In this document: piece after piece, positions 1-9,631 of the stretch | Layout of the letters: each line of letters starts with the position of its first letter | Position numbering within the stretch: position 1 is the first letter of the stretch | NCBI GenBank assembly: GCA_013003075.1 | Contig: JABDLJ010000024.1 | Location: 1-36,709 of the forward strand | Origin: Paracoccaceae bacterium | GTDB lineage: Bacteria; Pseudomonadota; Alphaproteobacteria; Rhodobacterales; Rhodobacteraceae | Reading direction: 5' to 3' | DNA length: 36,709 nt | Position numbers and translations under genes: made by a program | Notes under the pieces: model-generated | Database searches by the model: none | What the model saw: only the letters and a program-made list of their open reading frames with translations | Told to the model about the DNA's origin: nothing

Positions 1-269
1 GTGCCTGGCAGAGCAGCCGCGGAGATCCAGCGCTGCGGCCCTTTTTGGTAGCGGGCGGCGCGGCGGGCACAGGCGGCGGCAAGGCGGCACGAAATTCAAC
101 AGCGCCGCGGAATATGCCAGCGATCAAGCGGTATTCCCGTCAAGATTACTGGACAGAGCGCCAGAAACCCGGAAACTGGCGTCATGCGGGATCGGCCAAC
201 ATATGATCTGCGCGGCTTTTCGCGGCGCGAGGCCATGCGCCTGTGCCCGCGGCGCCCAAGAGCGATGTC
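1..269. other. Left edge, no gene assigned
   Basis: No complete gene can be supported here. In frame 1 of the plus strand the first 51 bases read as 16 codons ending in Cys-Gly-Pro-Phe-Trp and a TAG stop, so this could be the tail of a gene that begins outside the window. Frame 3 also stays open to about position 200. The stretch is too short and too GC-rich to choose between them. The last part contains the ribosome binding site of the next gene. Confidence 0.3.
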
Positions 270-995
270 ATGAGCGGCGATGGGCGCGACCGCGCGCCGC
301 GCGCCGAACCTGCACCGGCGCCGCCGGCCGACATGCCGCCCCTGGGGCTGTCGCTGGCGCGGATCCTTGTACGGCTGGCGCTTATCGTGGTTCTGGTCTG
401 GATCATCAAGATGACCATGGACTGGGTGATGGACCGCTCGGACGAGCTTTCCGGCGATCCCAGAGCGATGCTCTGGATCGTGATCCTGCTCTTGCTGGCC
501 TACGGGCTATTGATCGCCGTACCGTTCGTGCCGGGGGTGGAGATCGGTATCTCGTTGATGATGATCGAGGGGCCCGGCGTCGCGCCATACGTCTATCTGG
601 CGACGGTGATCGGACTGGCTGTGGCGTATCTTTGCGGGCGCTATCTGCCGTATGACTGGCTGCACCAGGTCTTTGCCGATCTCCGGATGTGGCGGGTCTG
701 CGATCTTCTGACCGAGATCAAGCCGCTGTCGCGCGAACGCCGCCTGACGCTGATGCGGCGCAGGTTGCCGCGATGGGCCTCGAAGATCGCCGTCGACGGG
801 CGTTATCTTGGCCTGGCGCTGCTTTTCAACCTGCCCGGCAATTCAGTGATCGGCGGCGGCGGAGGCATCGCGATGGTGGCCGGGCTCAGCCGGCTCTTCA
901 CGCTGCGCGGCGCGGTGCTGACGATCGCTCTGGCGGTCGCGCCGGTGCCGCTTGCGGTGTGGTATTTCGGGATCGACCTTCTGGGCGTCACCTGA
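270..995 (+). CDS. VTT (TVP38/TMEM64-like) integral membrane protein
   Basis: A predicted inner-membrane protein of 241 residues. A short hydrophilic, proline-rich N-terminus is followed by a membrane segment near residues 33-50, then several more hydrophobic segments. The later part has the glycine-rich stretch NSVIGGGGGIAMVAGLSR, which resembles the conserved re-entrant region of the VTT/DedA-like (SNARE-associated Golgi protein) family. Members of that family are multi-pass proteins linked to lipid or ion movement, and I cannot name a substrate. I chose the ATG at 270 because AAGAG lies about ten bases upstream; an in-frame GTG at 243 would add nine residues. The next gene is convergent and ends 12 bases away. 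The family call is from pattern recognition only. Confidence 0.6.
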   Translation: MSGDGRDRAPRAEPAPAPPADMPPLGLSLARILVRLALIVVLVWIIKMTMDWVMDRSDELSGDPRAMLWIVILLLLAYGLLIAVPFVPGVEIGISLMMIEGPGVAPYVYLATVIGLAVAYLCGRYLPYDWLHQVFADLRMWRVCDLLTEIKPLSRERRLTLMRRRLPRWASKIAVDGRYLGLALLFNLPGNSVIGGGGGIAMVAGLSRLFTLRGAVLTIALAVAPVPLAVWYFGIDLLGVT

Positions 996-1007
996 CGCCG
1001 CGCGCAC

Positions 1008-1280
1008 CTAGCTGCGGCGCGGAACCCGCGCCACGAGCCAGTAGATCGGCCAGAGAAAGAGCAGATAGGCGGTTGCGACCGGCAGCCCCAGCACCAGCCA
1101 TACCGCGGCGCCCCCGGCGTTGGTCAGGATGCCGAGAATGAACATCGTCAGCGCTGCACCCATGGCCAGAGCCGGCAACGTGGCTGCGAATTGCCAGTTC
1201 GAGCGCATGAGACCAAGCGCCAGAACCTGAAGGACGACGTAGAGGATCGGGATCACGGGGCTTATGTGAAATACTGTCAT
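1008..1280 (-). CDS. Small hydrophobic membrane protein
   Basis: A 90-residue, strongly hydrophobic protein with about three predicted membrane segments (roughly residues 8-26, 32-53 and 58-82) and a short basic C-terminus (ARVPRRS). I do not recognise a family. The ATG at 1280 is preferred because AGCAGG sits a few bases upstream; a GTG at 1304 would add eight polar residues and lacks a clear binding site. The gene is divergent from the corrinoid-activator gene, about 160 bases away. It has few charged residues in its core, as expected for a real small membrane protein, but no catalytic motif. Confidence 0.5.
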   Translation of the reverse strand: MTVFHISPVIPILYVVLQVLALGLMRSNWQFAATLPALAMGAALTMFILGILTNAGGAAVWLVLGLPVATAYLLFLWPIYWLVARVPRRS

Positions 1281-1438
1281 GGACCTGCTCTTTTTTGAGG
1301 TCACTTAGACGCCGGGCCCGGCCCTTTTCAACGCGTTACGCAAGCGATGCCGCCAATGTGCGAAATATTGCCGCCCTGCCCCTTTTCCATCGGCGGTAAT
1401 CGGGTATCTAGGGGCCAGTTGTGGCAGGACGAACACGC

Positions 1439-3475
1439 ATGAGCCAGGATCCGCTTGTAATCTTCACGCCTTCGGGCAAACGGGGGCGGTTTGCGCCCGG
1501 CACACCGGTGCTGACGGCCGCGCGCCAGCTTGGCGTGGACCTCGACAGCGTCTGCGGCGGGCGCGGGATCTGCTCGAAATGCCAGGTCACCCCCGGCTAT
1601 GGCGCGTTTCCCAAGCATGGGGTGACAGTGGCGCCCGATGCCTTGTCGGACTGGAACGGGGTCGAGGCGCGCTATGACGAAAAGCGCGGCCTGCAAAAGG
1701 GCCGCAGGCTGGGCTGCCAGGCGACGATCCAAAGCGATGTGGTGATCGACGTGCCGGCCGAGAGCCAGGTGCACAGGCAAGTCGTGCGCAAGCGCGCCGA
1801 GGCCCGCGATATCGTGATGAACCCCGCGGTCCGGCTCTACTACGTCGAGGTCGAAGAGCCCGACATGCACGAGCCTTCGGGCGATCTGGAGCGGCTGGCC
1901 GCCGCGCTGAGCGCGCAATGGCAGATCGAGGGCGCGACCGCCGATCTGCCCTTTCTGGCCGCGATGCAACCGATCCTGCGCAAGGGCGGCTGGAAGGTTA
2001 CCTGCGCGTTGCATCTTGGAGACGGCGCGCGCAAGCCGCGGATCCTGCATCTGTGGCCGGGCTTCTACGAGGGCGCGATCTACGGGCTGGCGGTCGATCT
2101 GGGCTCGACCACGATCGCGGGGCATCTGTGTGATCTGGCCTCGGGCGAGGTGGTGGCCTCGTCGGGCCTGATGAACCCGCAGATCCGCTTTGGCGAGGAC
2201 CTGATGAGCCGGGTCAGCTATTCGATGATGAACCCGGGCGGCGCAGCCGAAATGACAGCATCGGTGCGCGCGGGCATGAATGCCCTGATCGCCGAGATCG
2301 CGGCAGAGGCCGGCACCACGCCGGAGCTGATCTTCGATGCCGTGGTGGTCTGCAATCCGGTGATGCACCATCTTTTTCTGGGCATCGACCCATACGAGCT
2401 TGGTCAGGCGCCCTTTGCGCTGGCCACGTCGGACGCGCTGGAGATCCCGGCGGCCTCGCTGGACCTGGCGCTGCATCCGGCGGCGGAGGTCTATCTTCTG
2501 CCGTGCATCGCCGGCCATGTGGGCGCCGATGCAGCGGCGGTGACGCTTTCGGAGGCGCCCGAGAAATCCGAAGACCTTTTGCTGCTGGTCGATGTCGGCA
2601 CCAATGCCGAGATCCAGCTTGGCAACAGGGACGGTGTGCTGGCGTGCTCTTCGCCCACCGGGCCGGCCTTCGAAGGCGCGCAGATCAGCGCCGGGCAACG
2701 CGCCGCCCCCGGCGCCATCGAGCGGGTCGAGATCGACCCCGCGACGAAGGAGCCGCGCTTCAAGGTGATCGGGTGCGATCTGTGGTCCACCGATCCCGGC
2801 TTTGCCGAGGCTACCGCGACGACCGGCATCACCGGGATCTGCGGCTCGGGCATCATCGAGGCGGTGGCCGAGATGCGCATGGCCGGCATTCTGGATGCGG
2901 CCGGGCTGATCGGCGGGCCGGACCAGACCGGCACGGCGCGGTGCTTTCTCGACGGGCGCACGCATTCCTACCTGCTGTGGGATGGCGGCCCGGACGGCGG
3001 CAACCGCATCGCGGTCACCAATCCAGATATCCGCGCGATCCAGATGGCCAAGGCGGCGCTTTATTCCGGGGCGCGGCTTTTGATGGACAAGCTTGGTGTC
3101 GACCGGGTTGACCGGGTCGTTCTGGCCGGCGCGTTCGGCGCCCATATCAGCCCAAGGCACGCAATGGTGCTGGGTATGATCCCCGACTGCCCGCTGGACA
3201 AGGTCACCTCGGCTGGCAATGCCGCCGGAACCGGCGCGCGCATTGCGCTTTTGAACCGCAGCGCGCGGGACGAGATCGAACAGACCGTGCGCGCCATTCA
3301 CAAGGTCGAGACCGCGGTCGAGCCGCGCTTTCAGGAGCATTTCGTCAACGCAAGCGCCATTCCCAATGCCACCGAGCCGTTTCCCGAACTGGCAAAGGTC
3401 GTGACATTGCCGGATGTGCATTTCAATGCCGGCGACGGGGCAGATGGCGGCCGGCGCAGACGCCGGCGCGGCTAG
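1439..3475 (+). CDS. 2Fe-2S ferredoxin-ASKHA protein (RACE-type activator of corrinoid proteins)
   Basis: A 678-residue cytosolic protein. Residues 1-100 form a 2Fe-2S ferredoxin domain with cluster cysteines C39, C45, C48 and C93 (CX5CX2C plus one). A linker domain leads into a C-terminal ASKHA ATPase fold (former DUF4445) with nucleotide-binding stretches AVDLGSTTIAGHL, LVDVGTNAEIQLG, GICGSGIIEAV and LAGAFGAH. Proteins of this build (RACE, RamA-like) use ATP and an electron to reduce Co(II) corrinoid proteins back to Co(I), so that corrinoid methyltransferases can work. No corrinoid protein or methyltransferase of that type lies in this window, so the partner is unknown. The C-terminus ends in a run of arginines. 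I preferred the ATG at 1439 over the GTG at 1421 because GGCAGGACG precedes it. Confidence 0.8.
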   Translation: MSQDPLVIFTPSGKRGRFAPGTPVLTAARQLGVDLDSVCGGRGICSKCQVTPGYGAFPKHGVTVAPDALSDWNGVEARYDEKRGLQKGRRLGCQATIQSDVVIDVPAESQVHRQVVRKRAEARDIVMNPAVRLYYVEVEEPDMHEPSGDLERLAAALSAQWQIEGATADLPFLAAMQPILRKGGWKVTCALHLGDGARKPRILHLWPGFYEGAIYGLAVDLGSTTIAGHLCDLASGEVVASSGLMNPQIRFGEDLMSRVSYSMMNPGGAAEMTASVRAGMNALIAEIAAEAGTTPELIFDAVVVCNPVMHHLFLGIDPYELGQAPFALATSDALEIPAASLDLALHPAAEVYLLPCIAGHVGADAAAVTLSEAPEKSEDLLLLVDVGTNAEIQLGNRDGVLACSSPTGPAFEGAQISAGQRAAPGAIERVEIDPATKEPRFKVIGCDLWSTDPGFAEATATTGITGICGSGIIEAVAEMRMAGILDAAGLIGGPDQTGTARCFLDGRTHSYLLWDGGPDGGNRIAVTNPDIRAIQMAKAALYSGARLLMDKLGVDRVDRVVLAGAFGAHISPRHAMVLGMIPDCPLDKVTSAGNAAGTGARIALLNRSARDEIEQTVRAIHKVETAVEPRFQEHFVNASAIPNATEPFPELAKVVTLPDVHFNAGDGADGGRRRRRRG

Positions 3476-3487
3476 GCAGGGCCGGAC

Positions 3488-3508
3488 CGGGCGGCCCCGG
3501 GCCGCCCG
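3488..3508 (+). terminator. GC hairpin after the ASKHA gene, possible terminator
   Basis: A perfect 9-bp GC stem with a 3-base loop begins 12 bases after the stop codon of the corrinoid-activator gene. It is not followed by a run of T, so it is not a classical intrinsic terminator. It may still pause polymerase or protect the mRNA end. Confidence 0.35.
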
Positions 3509-3551
3509 TCATCAAGCCGCGCCAAGGTAAGCGGATTTGCGCGGCACTGCT

Positions 3552-3565
3552 ATGTCAGGTGACAT
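3552..3565. promoter_or_regulatory. Inverted repeat upstream of the BLUF gene
   Basis: ATGTCA-GG-TGACAT is a perfect 6+2+6 dyad, 47 to 62 bases before the two possible BLUF start codons. Its right half lies about 17 bases after a TTGCGC that could act as a weak -35. This suits an operator for a dimeric regulator, but I cannot name one. It does not fit the TGT-N12-ACA pattern of PpsR/CrtJ. Confidence 0.35.
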
Positions 3566-3627
3566 TGCCTTGCCGTTTCGATCCGGTGTAAATCCCTGCG
3601 CAGGAAAGCAAAATGAGGGGCCGCGAC

Positions 3628-3954
3628 ATGATCCGGACTTTGTATTTCAGTACCGCTGCGGCGGATCTGTCGCGCGAGGACGTCGAGACGATCGTGGCCC
3701 ATGCGCGCGCCGCGAACGCAAAGCGCGGCGTCACCGGCGCGCTGGCCTATAACGGGCGCAATTTCTGCCAGCTTCTGGAAGGTGAGACCGACACGGTGAT
3801 GGCGCTGATCGACACGATCTCGCGCGATCGCCGGCATGACGGGTTCAAGGTGATCGACCAGAAGGAAATCTCTGAGCGCTATTTCCCGAAATGGTCGATG
3901 GAACTGGTCGACGGGCTCGATTTCAGCGCCGTGATCAACGCGATGAAGGCGTGA
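3628..3954 (+). CDS. Single-domain BLUF blue-light photoreceptor
   Basis: A 108-residue protein that is nearly all BLUF domain, which binds FAD and senses blue light by rearranging hydrogen bonds around the flavin. The key residues are present: Y6, N30, Q48 and W89, with M91 after the tryptophan. Their spacing equals that of AppA (Y21, N45, Q63, W104, M106). There is no output domain, so like other short BLUF proteins it must act through a partner protein, which is not evident nearby. Two starts are possible: ATG 3613 (AGGA upstream) and ATG 3628 (GAGGGG upstream). I list the second because it fits the family's usual N-terminus. The gene appears monocistronic. Confidence 0.88.
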   Translation: MIRTLYFSTAAADLSREDVETIVAHARAANAKRGVTGALAYNGRNFCQLLEGETDTVMALIDTISRDRRHDGFKVIDQKEISERYFPKWSMELVDGLDFSAVINAMKA

Positions 3955-4033
3955 ATGCGCGTTCTGGGCCGGCCTCGCGCCGATGGCCGCTTGACGCAGA
4001 AGGCCGCTTGGCCTACCCCGAACGCTGGCAATG

Positions 4034-4107
4034 GCGGGTGTAGCTCAATGGTAGAGCAGGAGCTTCCCAAGCTTAAGACGAGGGTTCGATTCCCTTCACC
4101 CGCTCCA
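4034..4107 (+). tRNA. tRNA-Gly (anticodon CCC)
   Basis: A 74-base cloverleaf with acceptor stem GCGGGTG/CACCCGC, D arm GCTC/GAGC, anticodon loop TTCCCAA (anticodon CCC) and T loop TTCGATT. The CCA end is encoded. The outermost pair of the anticodon stem is a G/A mismatch and the next a G-T wobble. I recall the same weak top pair in other alphaproteobacterial tRNA-Gly(CCC) genes, so I do not regard it as decay. Confidence 0.93.
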
Positions 4108-4133
4108 GCCACCCTGCCCCGGATCGCTGGCCC

Positions 4134-4610
4134 ATGACCCCGATGCTGACCCCGCTGGACCGCTCTCAGCTGCGCGCTGCGGGTGTGACCGAGCCGTGGA
4201 GCTACGGCATCGCCGACATGGTGCGGTTCTACGAGCTGGACGCGCTGAACCATGTCAACAATGTCGCGTATCTGCGCTGGTTCGAGACAGTGCGCGTGCG
4301 CTACATGATCGACTACGGCGTTTCTGACTTCAGTCACGGCGCCGACACGCCGCAGCTTGTCGTACGGGCGGCCACGGCGGAATATCTAAAGCCGATGTTC
4401 CAGAATGAACGCTACGTGGTGACCGCCCGCACCGCGCAGATGCGAAGCGCGAGTTTCACGATGGAATACGCTGTTTTCGCAGGAGATTTGCGCGCAACCG
4501 GCACTGCGGTCGTGGTCATGATGACACCCGACGGCGGCGCCAAGATGCCGCTGCCGCAACAGGTGCGCGACACGTTTGTCCGTCGCGACCACGCGCGCCA
4601 GATCACTTAA
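4134..4610 (+). CDS. Acyl-CoA thioesterase, hotdog fold (4HBT family)
   Basis: A 158-residue cytosolic hotdog-fold thioesterase predicted to hydrolyse an acyl-CoA. The signature [18 protein letters not shown] near residues 34-51 is the 4-hydroxybenzoyl-CoA thioesterase (YbgC/FadM-like) motif, in which the aspartate is the usual catalytic residue. Substrate chain length cannot be read from the sequence. The gene starts 26 bases after the tRNA-Gly gene. It converges on pgi: the two stop codons share the bases TTAA at 4607-4610, leaving no room for a terminator between them. A second ATG lies three codons downstream, so the exact start is slightly uncertain. Confidence 0.8.
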   Translation: MTPMLTPLDRSQLRAAGVTEPWSYGIADMVRFYELDALNHVNNVAYLRWFETVRVRYMIDYGVSDFSHGADTPQLVVRAATAEYLKPMFQNERYVVTARTAQMRSASFTMEYAVFAGDLRATGTAVVVMMTPDGGAKMPLPQQVRDTFVRRDHARQIT

Positions 4611-6220
4611 GCCAACTGGGCCTGAATGCGCGTCACAAGCTGGCGGGTCGAGGCGTCCTTGCCGTCTGCGCTTTGCTTGCCCGAAACGATGGGCTCCAGC
4701 GCCGAGGCCAGCTCTTTGCCCAGCTCCACGCCCCACTGGTCGTAGGAATTGATGCCCAGCATCGCCCCTTCGACGAACACGCGGTGCTCGTAAAGCGCCA
4801 CGATCTGGCCCAGCACGAACGGCGTCAGCTTGGGGTAGACCAGCGTGGTCGAGGGGCGGTTGCCGGGGAACACCCGGTGGCGGGCCTGACGCTCCAGCTC
4901 GTCGCCGCTGAGGCCCTTGGCGGCCATGATCTCGCGCGCCTCGTTGAGCGATCGGCCCCGCATCAGCGCCTCGGACTGCGCCAGGCAGTTGGACACCAGC
5001 AGGCGGTGCTGATGCGCAAGTTCCGAATGATGACCTTCGGCGCCGATCATGAACTCGCACGGCACCACGCGGGTGCCCTGATGGATCAGCTGGTAGAAGG
5101 CGTGCTGACCGTTGGTGCCGGGCTCGCCCCAGACGACAGGGCCGGAGTTCACATCAAGCGCGCTGCCATCCATGGCGACCGACTTGCCGTTGCTTTCCAT
5201 CTCGAGCTGCTGCAGGTAGGCCGGCAAGCGCGCCAGGCGCTGCTCGTAGGGCAGTACCGCGCGGGTCGCATGGCCGCAGCCCTGGTTGTGCCAGATCCCC
5301 ACCAGCGCCAGCATGACGGGCAGGTTTTCCAAAGGCGCGGCGGCGCGGAAGTGGATATCCATCGCCTGCCCGCCCCGCAGAAAGGCGCGGAACGCATCGT
5401 CGCCGATGGCGATCATAAGCGACAGGCCGATCGGACCCCAGACCGAGTAGCGCCCGCCGACCCAGTCCTCGAAGCCGAAGACCCGATCGGGATCGATGCC
5501 GAAGGCGGCGGTCTTGTCCGCGGCCGACGACAGCGCGGCGAAATGGCCGCCCACATGGTCTTGCCCGACCTTCGCGGCTAGCCAGTCGCGCGCGGTCTCG
5601 GCATTGGTCATGGTCTCGATGGTGGTGAAGGTCTTGGAGGCCACGATGAAAAGCGTGGAGCCCGGGTTCAGCCCCTGCAGCACATCGTAGATATGCGCGC
5701 CATCGACGTTCGACACGAAATGGCAGCGCGGCCCGTCGTGATAGGGCGCCAGCGCCAATGTCGCCATCGCCGGGCCAAGATCCGATCCGCCGATCCCGAT
5801 ATTGACGACATCGGTGAAGGCTCCGCCGCCCGGTGTCTTGTAGGCGCCCGAACGCACCGCCTCGGCGAAAGCGGTCATCCGGTCCAGCGTTTCGCGAACG
5901 CCGGGGATGACGTCCTTGCCGTCCACCAGAACCGCATCGCCATCAAGATTGCGCAGCGCGGTGTGCAGAACGGCGCGGCCTTCGGTTTCGTTGATCTTCT
6001 CGCCGCTGAACATCGCCTCGCGGCGGGCCTCAACTCCGGCATCGCGGTACATGCCGATGAGCAACTGGCGCGCGTTCTCATCGAGGGTCGTCTTGGAGTA
6101 GTCAAACAGCAGATCGCCCGCCGAGACGGAGAACGCGCCGGCACGGGCCTTGTCCATCCCGTCGAGGATCGTGCGGTCCTTTGCGGCTTCGGCGGCTGTT
6201 TTCAGTTTGCCCCAGCTCAT
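4607..6220 (-). CDS. pgi: Glucose-6-phosphate isomerase
   Basis: A 537-residue cytosolic enzyme interconverting glucose-6-phosphate and fructose-6-phosphate. Family landmarks are clear: the [10 protein letters not shown] phosphate-binding stretch, [36 protein letters not shown] and the C-terminal [14 protein letters not shown]. Its length is normal for the bacterial long-form enzyme. It is the last gene of a minus-strand operon behind zwf and pgl. The ATG at 6220 is only five bases past the pgl stop and has GGAG upstream; an in-frame TTG at 6238 would overlap pgl and is less likely. Grouped with zwf and pgl, it probably recycles fructose-6-phosphate into the Entner-Doudoroff and pentose-phosphate routes. 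Confidence 0.97.
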   Translation of the reverse strand: MSWGKLKTAAEAAKDRTILDGMDKARAGAFSVSAGDLLFDYSKTTLDENARQLLIGMYRDAGVEARREAMFSGEKINETEGRAVLHTALRNLDGDAVLVDGKDVIPGVRETLDRMTAFAEAVRSGAYKTPGGGAFTDVVNIGIGGSDLGPAMATLALAPYHDGPRCHFVSNVDGAHIYDVLQGLNPGSTLFIVASKTFTTIETMTNAETARDWLAAKVGQDHVGGHFAALSSAADKTAAFGIDPDRVFGFEDWVGGRYSVWGPIGLSLMIAIGDDAFRAFLRGGQAMDIHFRAAAPLENLPVMLALVGIWHNQGCGHATRAVLPYEQRLARLPAYLQQLEMESNGKSVAMDGSALDVNSGPVVWGEPGTNGQHAFYQLIHQGTRVVPCEFMIGAEGHHSELAHQHRLLVSNCLAQSEALMRGRSLNEAREIMAAKGLSGDELERQARHRVFPGNRPSTTLVYPKLTPFVLGQIVALYEHRVFVEGAMLGINSYDQWGVELGKELASALEPIVSGKQSADGKDASTRQLVTRIQAQLA

Positions 6221-6225
6221 GGTGA

Positions 6226-6893
6226 TCACTCCGCCCAATGTACGGTGGTGCCCGGCAGGATCGCCGCGACCGGCGCCTCTATCGGGCTTTTCTTGCGCGC
6301 CATCTCGAATGCCGCGCGTTTGTCCTGCCCGGTGATGACAAGATGCTTCGACATCGCCCCCTTCAGGACCGGCGCGGTCAGCGTGACGCGCGCCTCGGGG
6401 GCGCCGGCGGCCCGCATCGCAAGGATCGGCGGTGCGTGATCGTCGAGCCCTGCTGCCAGCTGATCCGCGCCGGGAAAGAGCGAGGCCGTGTGCATGTCGA
6501 CCCCCATGCCCAGAAGCAGGATCGAGATCGGCAGTTCGGGCTCCAGCGTCTCGGCCAGCTCCTCCAGCGCGTCTTCGGGCTCGGCGGCGCCGGTGTAGAA
6601 GGGGATGAACTTCGCCGCGCTGGCCTTGTCGGTCAGAAGGCGCTCCTTGACCAGCCGCGCGTTCGAGCGCTCGGAGGTTTCGGGCACCCAGCGCTCGTCC
6701 GTCAGCATGACGTGCACGCGCGACCAGTCCAGCGTGGTTGCGCAGAGGCTGTCGAAAATCGGGCCGGGCGTGGTGCCGCCGGGAACGGCAAACGAGGCCC
6801 AGTCGTGGTGCATCACGCAGTTGTTGAGCTCGCTGGCCAGCTTGTCGGCCAGGTCGATCATCATCATCTCACGGTCGGGGTATTCGACGAAAT

Positions 6894-6897
<4 letters not shown>
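6226..6897 (-). CDS. pgl: 6-phosphogluconolactonase
   Basis: A 223-residue cytosolic lactonase of the DevB/SOL type that opens 6-phosphogluconolactone to 6-phosphogluconate. Supporting stretches are [16 protein letters not shown] near residue 36, the [14 protein letters not shown] motif, [17 protein letters not shown], and the basic GQDKRAAFE near the C-terminus. The start codon overlaps the zwf stop in an ATGA arrangement (6894-6897), so the two are probably translationally coupled. pgi follows five bases after its stop. Length and motifs are complete, and the start is fixed by the overlap. Confidence 0.95.
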
Positions 6898-8348
<1,451 letters not shown>

Positions 8349-8389
8349 GGTTCTGAGCCTTTTTGACACCGGGACGAAAACGGTTGCCC

Positions 8390-8401
8390 GTTAGCGCTAA
8401 C
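8390..8401. promoter_or_regulatory. LacI-type palindrome upstream of zwf
   Basis: GTTAGCGCTAAC is a perfect 12-bp palindrome centred on CG, the usual layout of LacI/GalR-family operators. It lies 41 bases before the zwf ATG and 109 bases before the divergent oxidoreductase gene. In Rhodobacter sphaeroides the LacI-family regulator CceR controls central carbon genes including the zwf operon. Assigning this site to a CceR homologue is an inference; no regulator gene lies nearby. Confidence 0.6.
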
Positions 8402-8510
8402 TGGATTTTCGCTTTGTTCTTAGTTGCCGGCTGCGCTTATGTCTAGCATGGGTCTCGGTTGGTGCAAGCAATCGGCGCAATCGGGACACTCGAACGCAGG
8501 CGGGACTACC

Positions 8511-9596
8511 ATGAAAGAGCTTCCGGCCGCCATGCGCGGCGTCATCCTGACAGGCCATGGCGGCCCCGAAATGCTGAGCTACCGAACCGACCTGGCAGTG
8601 CCCAAGCCGGGGCCCGGCGAGGTTCTGGTGCAGGTGATGGCCGCGGGCGTCAACAACACCGATATCAACACGAGGGTCGGCTGGTACTCAAAACACGAAG
8701 GCGCGGATGCCGACGCAAGCTGGACCGGCGCGCCGATCGGGTTACCCCGCATACAAGGGATCGATGTGTGCGGGATCATCGCCCACGTTGGCGCAGGGGT
8801 GCCGCCGGAACGCATTGGAAGCCGGGTGCTGATCGAGCCCTGCCTGCGCGAGGCGGGGGCAGAGATGTTGGAGCGGCCTTGGTTTCTGGGCTCGGAATGC
8901 GATGGCGGCTTTGCCGAATACGTGGCCGTTGCGTCGCGCCATGCGCATGCGGTCAAGAGCCCGCTCAGCGACATAGAGCTTGCCTCCTTTCCCTGCTCTT
9001 ACTCCACCGCAGAGAACATGCTGGCCCGCACCGAGGTCGGCAGCGGCGATACGGTTCTTGTGACCGGCGCGTCGGGCGGGGTCGGCTCTGCGGCGGTGCA
9101 GCTGGCCCGCGCGCGTGGCGCAACCGTCATCGCCGTGACGCAAGCGCGCAAGGCAGAGGCATTGCGCGCGATTGGCGCCGGGCGCTGCGCGCCGCGCGGC
9201 CCGGGGCTGCTGGACGCGGTGGGACGCGACAGCGTTGATGTGGTCATCGATCTGACCGCAGGGCCGGACTGGCCGCTTTTGCCCGAACTTCTGCGCCCTT
9301 TCGGCCGCTACGCGGTGGCCGGGGCCATTGCCGGGCCGATTGTCGCGCTGGACGTACGCACGCTTTACCTCAAGGATTTGACCTTTTTCGGCTGCACCGT
9401 GCTTGGCGACGGGGTTTTTGCCTCGCTGATCGCGCATATCGAAGCGGGGCGGATCGCGCCCCTTGTCGCCGCAAGCTATCCCCTGAAAGATATCACCAAG
9501 GCGCAGGCCGCGTTCCAGCGCAAGGATCATATCGGCAAGATCGTACTGGGCGTCGGCACGCCGGACGCGCCCGAAAGTCAAGAGGCGACCGAGTGA
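8511..9596 (+). CDS. MDR-superfamily alcohol dehydrogenase / quinone oxidoreductase-like protein
   Basis: A 361-residue cytosolic medium-chain dehydrogenase/reductase. The N-terminal GroES-like part begins MRGVILTGHGGPEML and contains GPGEVLVQVMAAGVNNTDIN, followed by GIDVCGIIAHVGAGV. The NAD(P)-binding part has VTGASGGVGSAAVQLARARGATVIAVT (read as two adjoining stretches), the quinone-oxidoreductase form of the Rossmann motif. I do not see the usual structural-zinc cysteine cluster, so it may be a zinc-independent member. The substrate is unknown. The ATG at 8511 has a weak GGCGGGA upstream; another ATG at 8532 is possible. The gene is divergent from zwf and convergent with the DUF924 gene. 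Confidence 0.75.
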   Translation: MKELPAAMRGVILTGHGGPEMLSYRTDLAVPKPGPGEVLVQVMAAGVNNTDINTRVGWYSKHEGADADASWTGAPIGLPRIQGIDVCGIIAHVGAGVPPERIGSRVLIEPCLREAGAEMLERPWFLGSECDGGFAEYVAVASRHAHAVKSPLSDIELASFPCSYSTAENMLARTEVGSGDTVLVTGASGGVGSAAVQLARARGATVIAVTQARKAEALRAIGAGRCAPRGPGLLDAVGRDSVDVVIDLTAGPDWPLLPELLRPFGRYAVAGAIAGPIVALDVRTLYLKDLTFFGCTVLGDGVFASLIAHIEAGRIAPLVAASYPLKDITKAQAAFQRKDHIGKIVLGVGTPDAPESQEATE

Positions 9597-9631
9597 AGGC
9601 CGCCCCTTAAGGTCTTGTCCAAGAGCTAAAT

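Noticed and set aside
1..200. Possible gene tail or upstream gene at the left edge
   Set aside because: Frames 1 and 3 on the plus strand and a minus-strand frame all stay open for a while; none has enough length or motif to choose.
1328..3421. 697-codon open frame on the minus strand opposite the ASKHA gene
   Set aside because: It mirrors the plus-strand gene, which has clear domains. The minus-strand product is rich in Arg, His, Gly and Asp with no motif, as expected for an antisense frame in GC-rich DNA.
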